Positions 49,810 through 57,269 of a DNA stretch of 64,000 bases are shown here, piece after piece. This stretch comes from DATBGZ01 sp036557785 (lineage in GTDB: Bacteria > Actinomycetota > Actinomycetes > Mycobacteriales > Micromonosporaceae). Positions within the stretch are counted from its first letter, which is position 1. Every line of letters starts with the position of its first letter. The position numbers and the translations under genes were made by a program. The stretch is taken from assembly GCA_036557785.1 (NCBI GenBank), contig DATBGZ010000015.1:158863-222862 (forward strand). Direction: 5' to 3'. Below the pieces are notes generated by a model. That model saw nothing but the letters and a program-made list of their open reading frames with translations, was not told the origin of the DNA and made no database searches.

Positions 49810-51594
49810 TCATAGCCGCAGCCAGACGGCCGTGTCCGTGGGCAGTCGGCCATCGGAGAGGTCTGCACTGGCCAACAGGACCGCGGAATGGGGAGGCAAC
49901 GACACCGCGTCGACGCCGAAGTTCACGACGCACGCGATATCGCCACGGACGAAGGCGAGGACGTCTCCGTCCGCGTCGTAGAGATCCAGCCATGCGAACG
50001 CATCGCCGCAAAGCCCCGGCTCGGAACGCCGGATGGCGATGGCCGCCCGATAGAGCGAGAGCATGGACGTGGGGTCGGTTGCCTGGGCCTGCACGGCGTA
50101 GCGGCCCCACCACCGCGGTTCCGGGAGCCAGGGCTGCGCGGACGTACCGTCCGGCGGTACGGACGAGAAGCCGTAGGCGTGCGCGGGGTCGGTGGTCCAC
50201 GGCAGCGGGACTCGACAGCCGTCGCGACCGGGGTCGATGCCGTTCGAGCGGAAGTGCATGGGGTCCTGGATCGCCTCACGCGGCAGGTCCTCGTACTCGG
50301 GCAGGCCGAGTTCGTCACCCTGGTACAGGTAAAGACAGCCGGGCAGAGCCGCGGTCAGGAGCGCGGCCGCGCGGGCCCGACGGGTGCCGAGCTCGATGTC
50401 GGTCGGCGTGCCGAAACGCTTGGCGTCGAACGAGAACGACGTGACCTCACGCCCGTACCGGGTGACCGGCCGGGTGACGTCGTGGTTCGACAGCACCCAG
50501 GTCGCCGGCGCGCCGACCAGCGCATGGGCATCCAGCGTCGACTCGATCGATTCACGCAGCTCCTTGACATCCCAGGGCCGCCTCATGAAGTCGAAGTTGA
50601 AGGCGGTGTGCATCTCGTCGGGTCGCAGGTAGTCAGCGAAACGCCGGGCGTCCGGGAGCCAGATCTCGCCGACCAGGACGCGTGGCTCGTCGTACGAGTC
50701 GGCGACCGCACGCCAACTCCGGTACACGTCGTGCAGCTCGTCCCGGTCCATGAACGGGTGTCCGCCGGGTTGGAACGCCCCGGCCACGGGGCCGGGCGCC
50801 GGATCCGCCGGCACCTCGGGCAGCACCGGGTCCTTGATCAGCAGCGCGGCCGAGTCGATGCGGAAGCCCGCGACACCGCGGTCGAACCAGAACCGCAGGA
50901 TGTCCTCGTGCTCGCGACGCACGTCCGGGTGGTTCCAATTCAGATCCGGCTGCTCCGGGGTGAACAGGTGCAGGTACCACTCGCCGGGCGTCCCGTCGGG
51001 GTTCTTCGTGCGGGTCCAGGTGCTGCCCTGGAAACTCGACACCCAGTGCGTGGGGATCTGGGCTGCGTCCTCGCCCTTGCCCGGGTGGAACCAGAAGCGG
51101 CCGCGCTCCGGCGATCCCGGGCCGGCGGCCAGCGCCGCCTGGAACCACGCGTGCTGGTCCGACACGTGGTTCGGGACGATGTCCACAATCGTCCGGATGC
51201 CGAGCGCGGCGGCCTCGGCGATGAGCGCCTCGGCCTCGGCGAGGGTGCCGAAGGCTGGATCGATCGCCCGATAATCGGCGACGTCGTACCCGCCGTCCCC
51301 CAGCGGCGAGACGTACCACGGCGTGAACCAGACCGCGTCCACACCGAGGCTCTTCAGGTACTCCAGACACGCCCGGACTCCGGCCAGGTCGCCGGTCCCG
51401 TCCCCGTTACCGTCGCCGAACGAGCGCGGGTAGATCTGGTAGATCACGGCCCTGCGCCACCACGGTGACGGGCTCTGTGCGGCCGGGCCTGAACGCTCGG
51501 GCCGCGAGGCCGGGCCTGAACGCTCGGGCCGCGAGGCCGGGCCTGAACGCTCGGGCCGCGAGGCCGGGCTTGCGCTCACGTGGTGACTTCCCAT
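49810..51594 (-). CDS. GH13 alpha-glucosidase
   Basis: 594 residues, intracellular. GH13 conserved regions: DIVPNHVSDQH (region I), GFRIDSAAL with nucleophile Asp247 (II), VLVGEIW with acid/base Glu310 (III), VLSNHDVTRP with Asp372 (IV). The phrase FGDGNGDGTGDLAGV is typical of oligo-1,6-glucosidase/alpha-glucosidase (AglA). It hydrolyses imported alpha-glucosides to glucose. The N-terminus carries three tandem copies of ASRPERSGP before the catalytic domain starts at WWRRAVIYQIYPRSFGDG; such a tail is foreign to the family. The start may be the ATG at 51594 or the GTG six codons in (GGGAAG upstream). Confidence 0.93.
   Translation of the reverse strand: MGSHHVSASPASRPERSGPASRPERSGPASRPERSGPAAQSPSPWWRRAVIYQIYPRSFGDGNGDGTGDLAGVRACLEYLKSLGVDAVWFTPWYVSPLGDGGYDVADYRAIDPAFGTLAEAEALIAEAAALGIRTIVDIVPNHVSDQHAWFQAALAAGPGSPERGRFWFHPGKGEDAAQIPTHWVSSFQGSTWTRTKNPDGTPGEWYLHLFTPEQPDLNWNHPDVRREHEDILRFWFDRGVAGFRIDSAALLIKDPVLPEVPADPAPGPVAGAFQPGGHPFMDRDELHDVYRSWRAVADSYDEPRVLVGEIWLPDARRFADYLRPDEMHTAFNFDFMRRPWDVKELRESIESTLDAHALVGAPATWVLSNHDVTRPVTRYGREVTSFSFDAKRFGTPTDIELGTRRARAAALLTAALPGCLYLYQGDELGLPEYEDLPREAIQDPMHFRSNGIDPGRDGCRVPLPWTTDPAHAYGFSSVPPDGTSAQPWLPEPRWWGRYAVQAQATDPTSMLSLYRAAIAIRRSEPGLCGDAFAWLDLYDADGDVLAFVRGDIACVVNFGVDAVSLPPHSAVLLASADLSDGRLPTDTAVWLRL
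51482..51570. repeat. 27-bp repeat, three copies, within the alpha-glucosidase 5' end
   Basis: Three tandem, apparently identical 27-bp units encode ASRPERSGP on the minus strand. They keep the frame, so copy number can vary without damaging the enzyme. Confidence 0.9.
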
Positions 51595-51600
51595 CCTGGT

Positions 51601-51617
51601 CGCGCACGTTATCGGTG
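51601..51617. promoter_or_regulatory. CGCAC-n7-GTGCG dyad before the alpha-glucosidase gene
   Basis: A 5-bp inverted repeat around GTTATCG, six bases upstream of the ATG at 51594. A possible operator for the LacI protein encoded just upstream. The 169-bp gap also holds a weak minus-strand promoter (TTGCGC, 17 bp, TACGGT). Confidence 0.35.
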
Positions 51618-51763
51618 CGTTGCTGTTGTGAAACGAGATGCAGCGACCGTAGCTATCCGACAGGAATCGCGCAAGAACTAGACGACCCCGTTACCTAAAC
51701 GCGATCCACCCCGACCGGCCAGCCGGGCGTCGTGCGTCGCCGGCGCGAGCGCCGCGGGAGGAA

Positions 51764-52849
51764 CTAGACGGCGGGCGTGCGCGGTTTCGGCGTAATCGCC
51801 ACCGGCGCCGGCCCGGTGGAGCCGCGCACCACGAGCTCGGGCTCGAAGAGCAGCTCGTCGGCGGGAACGGCGTTGCCGGCGACCTCGCTGACCAGCAGGG
51901 TGACCACGGCCTGGCCCATCGCCTCGATCGGCTGGCGCACGGTCGTCAGCGGCGGCTCAGTGCAGGCCATGAATGCGGAGTCATCGAAGCCGACCACTGA
52001 GACATCGTCGGGCACCCGCAACCGCGCACGCCGTACGGACCGGATCGCGCCGAGCGCTAGCACGTCGGAGGCACAGATGATCCCGGTGGCGCCCCGGCTG
52101 ATCAGACGGCTCGCGGCAGCGTGCCCGCCCTCCATCGAGAAGATCGTCCGCTCCACCAACGGGCCGGAATGCGCGGAGTCCTTGCCCGCGCGTACCTGGG
52201 TGTGGCTCGAGGAATCGGTGCCGTCACGGCCCTCAAGGATCGCCGTGAAGGCGGCGAGCTTGCGCGCCGAGGGCATGTGGTCGGCCGGCCCTAGCAGCAG
52301 GCCGATGCGCTCGTGACCCAGGGACGTGAGGTGCCCGTACGCCTGCTCCACCGCGTGCGCGTCGTCGGTGGCCACGGTGGGAAAGCCGATGCCGTCGACC
52401 GCCGCGTTGACCAGCACCACCGGCAGACGGCGCTGAGCCAACCGCCGGTAGTGCTCGTGGTCCGCATCGGCCTGGGCGAAGTCGCCCCCGGCGAAGATGA
52501 CGCCCGAGACGTGCTGGTCGAGCAGCATGTCGACGTAGTCGGCCTCCGAGACGCCATCTGCGGTGCGCGTGCAGAGCACGGGCGTGAAGCCGCGCTTGGC
52601 GAGCGCGCCGGCGACCACCTCGGCGAACGCGGGGAAGATCGGGTTGCCGAACTCCGGCAGCACCAGGCCGACCAGGCGCGCCCGCTCGCCCCGCAGCTTC
52701 GTGGGGCGCTCGTACCCCAGCACGTCCAGCGCGGTGAGCACCGCCGCTCGGGTCGCCTCCGAGATGCCCGGACGGCCGTTGAGCACACGACTCACGGTCG
52801 CCTCGCTCACGCCCACGTACTTCGCGACCTCGGCCAGTCTCCGCGTCAT
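51764..52849 (-). CDS. LacI-family regulator of the alpha-glucoside operon
   Basis: 361 residues. HTH: LAEVAKYVGVSEATVSRVLN; hinge region GYERPTKLRGERARL. Sensor domain: VGLVLPEFGNPIFPAFAEVV, VVLVNAAVDGIGFPTVATDD, GIICASDVLALGAIRSV, VSVVGFDDSAFMACTEPPL. This matches the MalR/AglR-type repressors of actinobacterial maltose and alpha-glucoside loci. It is the first gene of a same-strand set with the GH13, binder and permeases. A perfect palindrome just upstream suggests autoregulation. An insert of about 20 residues (DGTDSSSHTQVRAGKDSAHS) sits mid-sensor domain. Confidence 0.9.
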   Translation of the reverse strand: MTRRLAEVAKYVGVSEATVSRVLNGRPGISEATRAAVLTALDVLGYERPTKLRGERARLVGLVLPEFGNPIFPAFAEVVAGALAKRGFTPVLCTRTADGVSEADYVDMLLDQHVSGVIFAGGDFAQADADHEHYRRLAQRRLPVVLVNAAVDGIGFPTVATDDAHAVEQAYGHLTSLGHERIGLLLGPADHMPSARKLAAFTAILEGRDGTDSSSHTQVRAGKDSAHSGPLVERTIFSMEGGHAAASRLISRGATGIICASDVLALGAIRSVRRARLRVPDDVSVVGFDDSAFMACTEPPLTTVRQPIEAMGQAVVTLLVSEVAGNAVPADELLFEPELVVRGSTGPAPVAITPKPRTPAV

Positions 52850-52871
52850 GGCTGCAAGCGTAGAGCATGCG

Positions 52872-52890
52872 CGTGCAAGCCCCTTGCACG
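52872..52890. promoter_or_regulatory. Perfect palindrome before the lacI gene (CGTGCAAG-CCC-CTTGCACG)
   Basis: Two 8-bp arms around CCC, 22 bp upstream of the LacI ATG. The GCAAG/CTTGC core recalls operators reported upstream of actinobacterial maltose/alpha-glucoside genes. Probably the autoregulatory site. Confidence 0.65.
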
Positions 52891-52905
52891 CCCCGCCGCG
52901 TCAGG

Positions 52906-53697
52906 TCACCCGGCGAGGACCTCGACGCCGCCGCCGGCGAGCACCTGCAGGGCGAGGTCGAGATACCGTACGGCGCCCGCCTCGGCGACCGTACGAGCCA
53001 GCCCCTTCTCGGCCACGGCCAGATCCCGCCACAGCAGGCGCGGCCGGGGTGCGGCGCGGGGGGCATACCGCAGGCAGTCGGCGAGGTCGGCGAGGCTCGA
53101 CGCGCACCAGCCGCCAGGCCCCGCCACGGCGTCGCCCAGCGCGCAGAACAGGCTCGCCAGGTCGTCCACGTGGCCGCCGTCGAGGTCGATCTGTTCGAGC
53201 AGGGCCGGATAGGGCATCCGGTTTTCCCGGAACGAGACGATCCGGGTCACCTCCAGCCAGGCTTCGCGGTGGCCCACGGGCAGCCGGGCCCAGGCGTTGC
53301 GCTGGGCCGGTCGCGAGGCACGCCACTGGTCCCAGGCCCACTCGCCGCCGACGTGCGGCAGCGCCCCGACGCCCGCGGTGAGCGTCGCGTCCGGCGAACC
53401 GGACGGTACGGTCAGCCGCGCCCCCCACAAGGAGTAGTCGCCGAGCACGTGGCCATTGCCGGCGAGGACCTCAAGGACCGCGTCGCCGAGCTCGAGTGTC
53501 CGGGTAGGACGGTCGGCAGCGGCGTCGAGCCAGTCCACGCCGCGCAACGTCAGGCGTACGGTCCCGGGCTCCTCGCTGGGGTTCTCAAAGGCGTCGTACG
53601 CCGACTCACCGCCGACGAAGAACCCGTCCATCTCCAGCCATTGGGCCAGTGCCGCCATCCCGTCGTCGCGGCGCAGGCTGTACCGAGCGGGTCGCAT
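52906..53697 (-). CDS. Protein with C-terminal barstar-like domain
   Basis: 263 residues. The N-terminal ~140 (ALAQWLEMDGFFVGGES, VLGDYSLWGARLTVPSG) match nothing I know. The region around residues 175-215 reads ALLEQIDLDGGHVDDLASLF, then GPGGWCASSLADLADCLR, the barstar (ribonuclease inhibitor) pattern in which Trp/Asp-rich helices plug a barnase active site. No ribonuclease toxin gene is visible in the window. It may be an immunity protein for a polymorphic toxin encoded elsewhere, or a fold reuse. Start: ATG at 53697, eight nt after GGAGG; an ATG two codons earlier is also possible. Confidence 0.6.
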   Translation of the reverse strand: MRPARYSLRRDDGMAALAQWLEMDGFFVGGESAYDAFENPSEEPGTVRLTLRGVDWLDAAADRPTRTLELGDAVLEVLAGNGHVLGDYSLWGARLTVPSGSPDATLTAGVGALPHVGGEWAWDQWRASRPAQRNAWARLPVGHREAWLEVTRIVSFRENRMPYPALLEQIDLDGGHVDDLASLFCALGDAVAGPGGWCASSLADLADCLRYAPRAAPRPRLLWRDLAVAEKGLARTVAEAGAVRYLDLALQVLAGGGVEVLAG

Positions 53698-53796
53698 CGC
53701 CATCGCCTCCTTCCGCCGTGCGACCGACGCCTGCTCGCCGGGTGGCGACAGCACAGGCCTTGTTCCCACCCATCGACCTGTCCCGCTGGGTGACCG

Positions 53797-54534
53797 CTAC
53801 GGGTCGACCGTCGGCTTGTCGGGGCAGCCATTCTTCGCCTGCCATTTCTTGATCTCCGGCGTCGGGTCCGCGTTGCCGCCGCTGCGCCAGGAGTCCAGGT
53901 AGCGCCACGGCCAGATCACGCCGCGCCGGACGAACCAGTCGTCCTTGCCGCAGACCGGTGAAAGTCCGAAGTGGACATGGCAGACGCTCGCGTCACCGGT
54001 GTGCCCCACCGTGGCCACCCGATCGCCGGCCACCACGCGTACGCCCTCGGTGATGTTGTCGCCGATCGCCTGGAAGTGCGAGCCGTAGTAGCGCACGCCG
54101 TCGTCGCCGAGGATCGCCACAGACAAGCCGCCGCGCGTGGGCCCCGCGTTGACCTTCGGGTCGTACTCGTCGACCCGGGTGACGCTGACCACCACGCCCG
54201 AGATCGGAGCGACGTACGTGCCCCCGCACGGCGTGATGATGTCCGTCGCCGGGTAGTCGTGGTGGGTGTGCCCGTACGAGATCGGCTTGCCCACCACCGG
54301 GAAGACCCGTCGGATCGGCGTGGCCTTCGTGGGCGTGCCAGTGGGGGTCGGCGTCGGCGTGGCGCTCGGGGCGTCGGCCTGAACGGCGGGCGCGTCGCGG
54401 CCGTTGTGCGACAGCACGATCACGATCGCCGCGGCGATCGCCAGCACGCACACGGCGGGCACGGCCACGAGCAACCAACGACGGATCCGCTGCACCCGTG
54501 CAGCATCGCCCGCCCCGACGGCCCGGGCAACCAT
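53797..54534 (-). CDS. M23-family (LytM-type) peptidase, membrane-anchored
   Basis: 245 residues from the ATG at 54534; the frame opens further upstream, inside the MITE-like element's edge. One membrane helix (LLVAVPAVCVLAIAAAIVIV) follows a basic N-terminus. A Pro/Thr linker (PSATPTPTPTGTPTK) leads to the M23 domain: zinc ligands in HTHHDYPATDI and CHVHFGLSP. The domain cuts peptidoglycan cross-links or, if regulatory, binds them. A short C-terminal extension has three Cys (CHVH, PVCGK, NGCPDK) that could form disulfides. It faces the cell wall. Confidence 0.85.
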   Translation of the reverse strand: MVARAVGAGDAARVQRIRRWLLVAVPAVCVLAIAAAIVIVLSHNGRDAPAVQADAPSATPTPTPTGTPTKATPIRRVFPVVGKPISYGHTHHDYPATDIITPCGGTYVAPISGVVVSVTRVDEYDPKVNAGPTRGGLSVAILGDDGVRYYGSHFQAIGDNITEGVRVVAGDRVATVGHTGDASVCHVHFGLSPVCGKDDWFVRRGVIWPWRYLDSWRSGGNADPTPEIKKWQAKNGCPDKPTVDP

Positions 54535-54625
54535 AGGGCCCGTGTCACGGCCGCCGACATGCACCGGCGTGTCCGTCCACGTGTAGACGCCGATGTAGCG
54601 GACGGTAATCGCAGCCACGCCGGCC

Positions 54626-54943
54626 GGCATGGGGTAGTCACGGCGCTTTGCTCAGGTGCTTCTGGCGCAACACGCGGCTGACCTGCTGACATAGCTGAAG
54701 TTGACACTGTTCCACGGGACATCTGCACTCACGCAGCGTGAGCGCTGCCGTCAACGGCGCCCCTTCGGCCGCTATTGACGGTGGAGCGCGGACCGGATCC
54801 GTCGACAGGCGAACGAACGGAGGCCGACCGTTACTCTTGGTGACTTCGAGGGACGTGTTAGTCCACTCGCCTGCGCCTATATCACCAGGTCAGCAAATGT
54901 TGCGTGAGATGCACCCAAGCAAAGCGCGCAGCGTGACCATGCC
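54626..54943. mobile_element. MITE-like element, copy B
   Basis: The ends form long imperfect inverted repeats: from GTCACG at 54637 through GCGCTTTGCTCAGGTGC and GCGCAACA to GCTGACCTG. Opposite is the right end (54885-54937), whose complement reads GTCACG, GCGCTTTGCTTGGGTGC, ACGCAACA, GCTGACCTG. GGCATG lies outside both ends. The ends match those of copy A at 20848. The ~200-bp interior has no gene. It lies between the M23 peptidase and the TetR gene and fills most of that 546-bp gap. Confidence 0.6.
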
Positions 54944-55080
54944 CGCTGACCCCGATTTCAGTCACCCTACGTAGTGGAGAGCGCGACGGCCCGGCGAAGC
55001 GGGTGACGCCGCGAAACGGTGACGAGAACCCACAGCGCGCCTGGCGTCGTGGACGCGCCCGCGGTGCTAGGTTGCCTGCC

Positions 55081-55764
55081 GTGACTGGGTATGAGCGCTG
55101 GGACCGCGGACAGCTCGCGTTGATGCGCAGTTCGGCTGAGCTCTTCGCGGAGCGCGGATTCCTCGGCACGAGCGTCAGTGACCTGATGGAGCGCGCCGGC
55201 CTGACCAAGAACGCCTTCTACTCGCTGTTCCCTAACAAGGATGCGCTCGCGGCCGCAGTGGTCGAGCACACGGCGGAGTTGTGGCCGCCCGTGATCGCCC
55301 AGATCGAAGCGCTGCACGCACCCGCCCTCGACACCGTGATCGCGCTGTCGTTCGAGGTGGCCGACAAGTACGCCACCGAGGTGCTGGTCCGGGCCGGCAT
55401 CCGGCTCTCGATCGAGCGCGACGCCATCAAGACGCCGGTGCCGGCGCCCTTCGAGGGCTGGACCGAGGAGGTCGAGCGGCTGCTCTCCCCTGCCGGCGAG
55501 TGGGAGCTCATGGGTTTGGCCTGTCCCGCTGACGTCGCGGCGCGCGTGATCGTGACGTGCCTCATCGGGGCCCTCCAACTCGCGGGCAGCGGCGAGGTCG
55601 ACGTCACCAAGCGACTGGTTGAGGTGTGGACCGTGATCCTGCCGGGCCTTCGCCCGACGCCTGATCTGGCGGCTCGCATCGCCACGGCCCAGGGGCTGCG
55701 TGGGCGGGCACGCGCGCAGGCCGCCGCGCACGCGCCGACCACGCTCTACCGCGCGGTCGCCTGA
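55081..55764 (+). CDS. TetR-family regulator resembling gamma-butyrolactone receptors
   Basis: 227 residues. HTH: AELFAERGFLGTSVSDLMER, then AGLTKNAFYSLFPNKDALAA. The ligand half (VLVRAGIRLSIERD, PFEGWTEEVERLL, GEWELMGL, AARVIVTCLIGALQLAG) follows the pattern of ArpA/ScbR-type autoregulator receptors that control antibiotic production and development in actinomycetes. No butyrolactone synthase (AfsA/ScbA) is in the window, so this would be an orphan receptor or pseudo-receptor; an ordinary TetR cannot be excluded. Start GTG at 55081 without a clear ribosome binding site. Its 3' end overlaps the convergent membrane-protein gene by 19 bp. Confidence 0.72.
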   Translation: MTGYERWDRGQLALMRSSAELFAERGFLGTSVSDLMERAGLTKNAFYSLFPNKDALAAAVVEHTAELWPPVIAQIEALHAPALDTVIALSFEVADKYATEVLVRAGIRLSIERDAIKTPVPAPFEGWTEEVERLLSPAGEWELMGLACPADVAARVIVTCLIGALQLAGSGEVDVTKRLVEVWTVILPGLRPTPDLAARIATAQGLRGRARAQAAAHAPTTLYRAVA

Positions 55765-56201
55765 TCCGCCGCGCCGGGCTCGGGGGTCGCCCGCAGCCAG
55801 AGCAGGCCGAGCACCGGCAGGGCAAGGGGCACGAAGCCGTACCCACGCCCGAACTGGGACCAGACGGTCTCGTCCGGGAACGCGGCCCGGTCCAAGACGC
55901 TCAGCGCACCCACGGTCAGCACGCCGAGCAGCTCGACGCAGAGACACCCGATCGCGAGCCGGCGGCCACCGCGGCCGCCGCGGGCGAACGCGACCGTCGC
56001 AACGACGTAGACCAGGGCCGCGAACGCGGACAGCAGATAGGCGAGCCGGGCCTCGTCGAATTTGGTGGCTATCTGGACGCCCGCCCGGGCGCCGGCCGCG
56101 ACGGAGAACAGGCCGTAGACGAAGAGCAGCACCCGCCCGGGGCCGGTGTTGATCGCGCTGCCCGCGCTCTGGATCGGGCGCAACGGCGACGTCGGTCTCA
56201 C
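55746..56201 (-). CDS. Small four-helix membrane protein
   Basis: 151 residues with four predicted helices (VLLFVYGLFSVAAGARAGV; LAYLLSAFAALVYVVATVAF; LLGVLTVGALSVL; GFVPLALPVLGLLWL). The motif QIATKFDEARLAYLLSAFAA sits between helices 1 and 2. Family not recognised; similar small proteins are common in actinomycetes. The GTG start is 10 bp after the stop of the next membrane-protein gene, so the two are probably an operon. Confidence 0.7.
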   Translation of the reverse strand: MRPTSPLRPIQSAGSAINTGPGRVLLFVYGLFSVAAGARAGVQIATKFDEARLAYLLSAFAALVYVVATVAFARGGRGGRRLAIGCLCVELLGVLTVGALSVLDRAAFPDETVWSQFGRGYGFVPLALPVLGLLWLRATPEPGAADQATAR

Positions 56202-56211
56202 CTGATCAGCC

Positions 56212-56574
56212 TCACCGCAGTGGCGTCCAGACCTGGACCGACCGCAGGGTCAGGACGGCGACGGTGAGCGCCGCACCGCCCGCGATCACCGACCCCCACC
56301 GGGTCGGTTCCATCCGTGCCAGCGAGAGACCCGCGGGCAGGAAGAGCACGGTGGTGAGCAGGTAGCCGATGAAGGTGGCGATCTCCACGGGGTGAGCGCC
56401 CGCGATGAGCCGCCCGACCGCGATCAGGCTCTGCACCAGGACGACGCCGGAGAGCACAAGCAGTCCGGTGTACTGGTTCTGGTCGAGGAACCGTCCCCGC
56501 ACTCCGCTCGTGAGGCACCATGCCCCGAGCCCGACCGAGCCGATCATGACGGCGATCGCCAGCGGAGTCCACAC
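56212..56574 (-). CDS. Small four-helix membrane protein
   Basis: 120 residues, almost all in four helices (IAVMIGSVGLGAWCL; LLVLSGVVLVQSLIAVGRLI; IATFIGYLLTTVLFLPAGLSL; VIAGGAALTVAVLTLRSV). The final SVQVWTPLR is in the cytoplasm or outside depending on topology. GTG start. Paired with the gene at 55746; function unknown. Confidence 0.7.
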   Translation of the reverse strand: MWTPLAIAVMIGSVGLGAWCLTSGVRGRFLDQNQYTGLLVLSGVVLVQSLIAVGRLIAGAHPVEIATFIGYLLTTVLFLPAGLSLARMEPTRWGSVIAGGAALTVAVLTLRSVQVWTPLR

Positions 56575-56628
56575 GCCGGCGAGCCTAGCTCGGTCCCCGC
56601 CCGGGCTTGGCGAGGGGCAAGCCCCGGC

Positions 56629-57072
56629 TCAGTGCACGCGCCAGAGCACCCATGGGGGACGCACGGAGGCGGCGACCGGCCGGCCCTTGGTGTCGGTGAG
56701 CTCGAGGAAGGCGTGGATGCGCCGAGCCCCGAGCACCCCGGTGGCCTTGTGCTCGTCGACCAACGGGTTCAGCTGCAGCTTCAGCCGCCGGAACATCGTG
56801 AAGGTGCCCTCGACGTCGACCTCGCCCCAGACCAGGTAGAGGAACCGCTCACCACGCCGGCCGTGGACGTAGGGGCCGCGGAAGTCGACCCCCGTGGCGT
56901 CCGCGTCACCCTCGACGTCCACCTCGACGTCGAAGACCGCCTCGCCGGTGTCGCCGGGCAGCACGCCGACGACCTCGGACCCACGCTGGACGCCAATGTG
57001 GATTCCCGAACGCCCCGACCAACTGCGGCCCGGGAGCCGCCGGCCGATAATCCTCACCGGCACGGTTGACAT
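56629..57072 (-). CDS. DUF5990 family protein
   Basis: 147 residues. RIIGRRLPGRSW, HIGVQRGSEVVGVLPGD, DFRGPYVHGRRGERFLYLVW and FTMFRRLKLQLNP match DUF5990, a small all-beta family of actinobacteria with no known function. Start ATG at 57072 with GGGGTGGGG just upstream; the longer frame is non-coding. Monocistronic by position. Confidence 0.8.
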   Translation of the reverse strand: MSTVPVRIIGRRLPGRSWSGRSGIHIGVQRGSEVVGVLPGDTGEAVFDVEVDVEGDADATGVDFRGPYVHGRRGERFLYLVWGEVDVEGTFTMFRRLKLQLNPLVDEHKATGVLGARRIHAFLELTDTKGRPVAASVRPPWVLWRVH

Positions 57073-57269
57073 CCCCACCCCCGCCTGGCTGCGCACTGTG
57101 GCCAGACCAGCCACCAGTTCCCCCTCAGACCTTGCCTGCTCCGCGGCCCGCCCGCCCGGACCGCATGCCCCGCTGTGAGAGTTGGCCACGAGCGCCCGCA
57201 TGTCAAGCACCAGAACGCGAAGTGAACCACAGCCTCCCAGCAAATGGACGCCGCGGTCCGTTGCCCGGT

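Noticed and set aside
52906..54534. Barstar-like gene plus M23 peptidase as a toxin-immunity pair
   Set aside because: The M23 protein is a membrane-anchored cell-wall peptidase, not a ribonuclease, and has its own start 99 bp after a gap; there is no reason to pair them.
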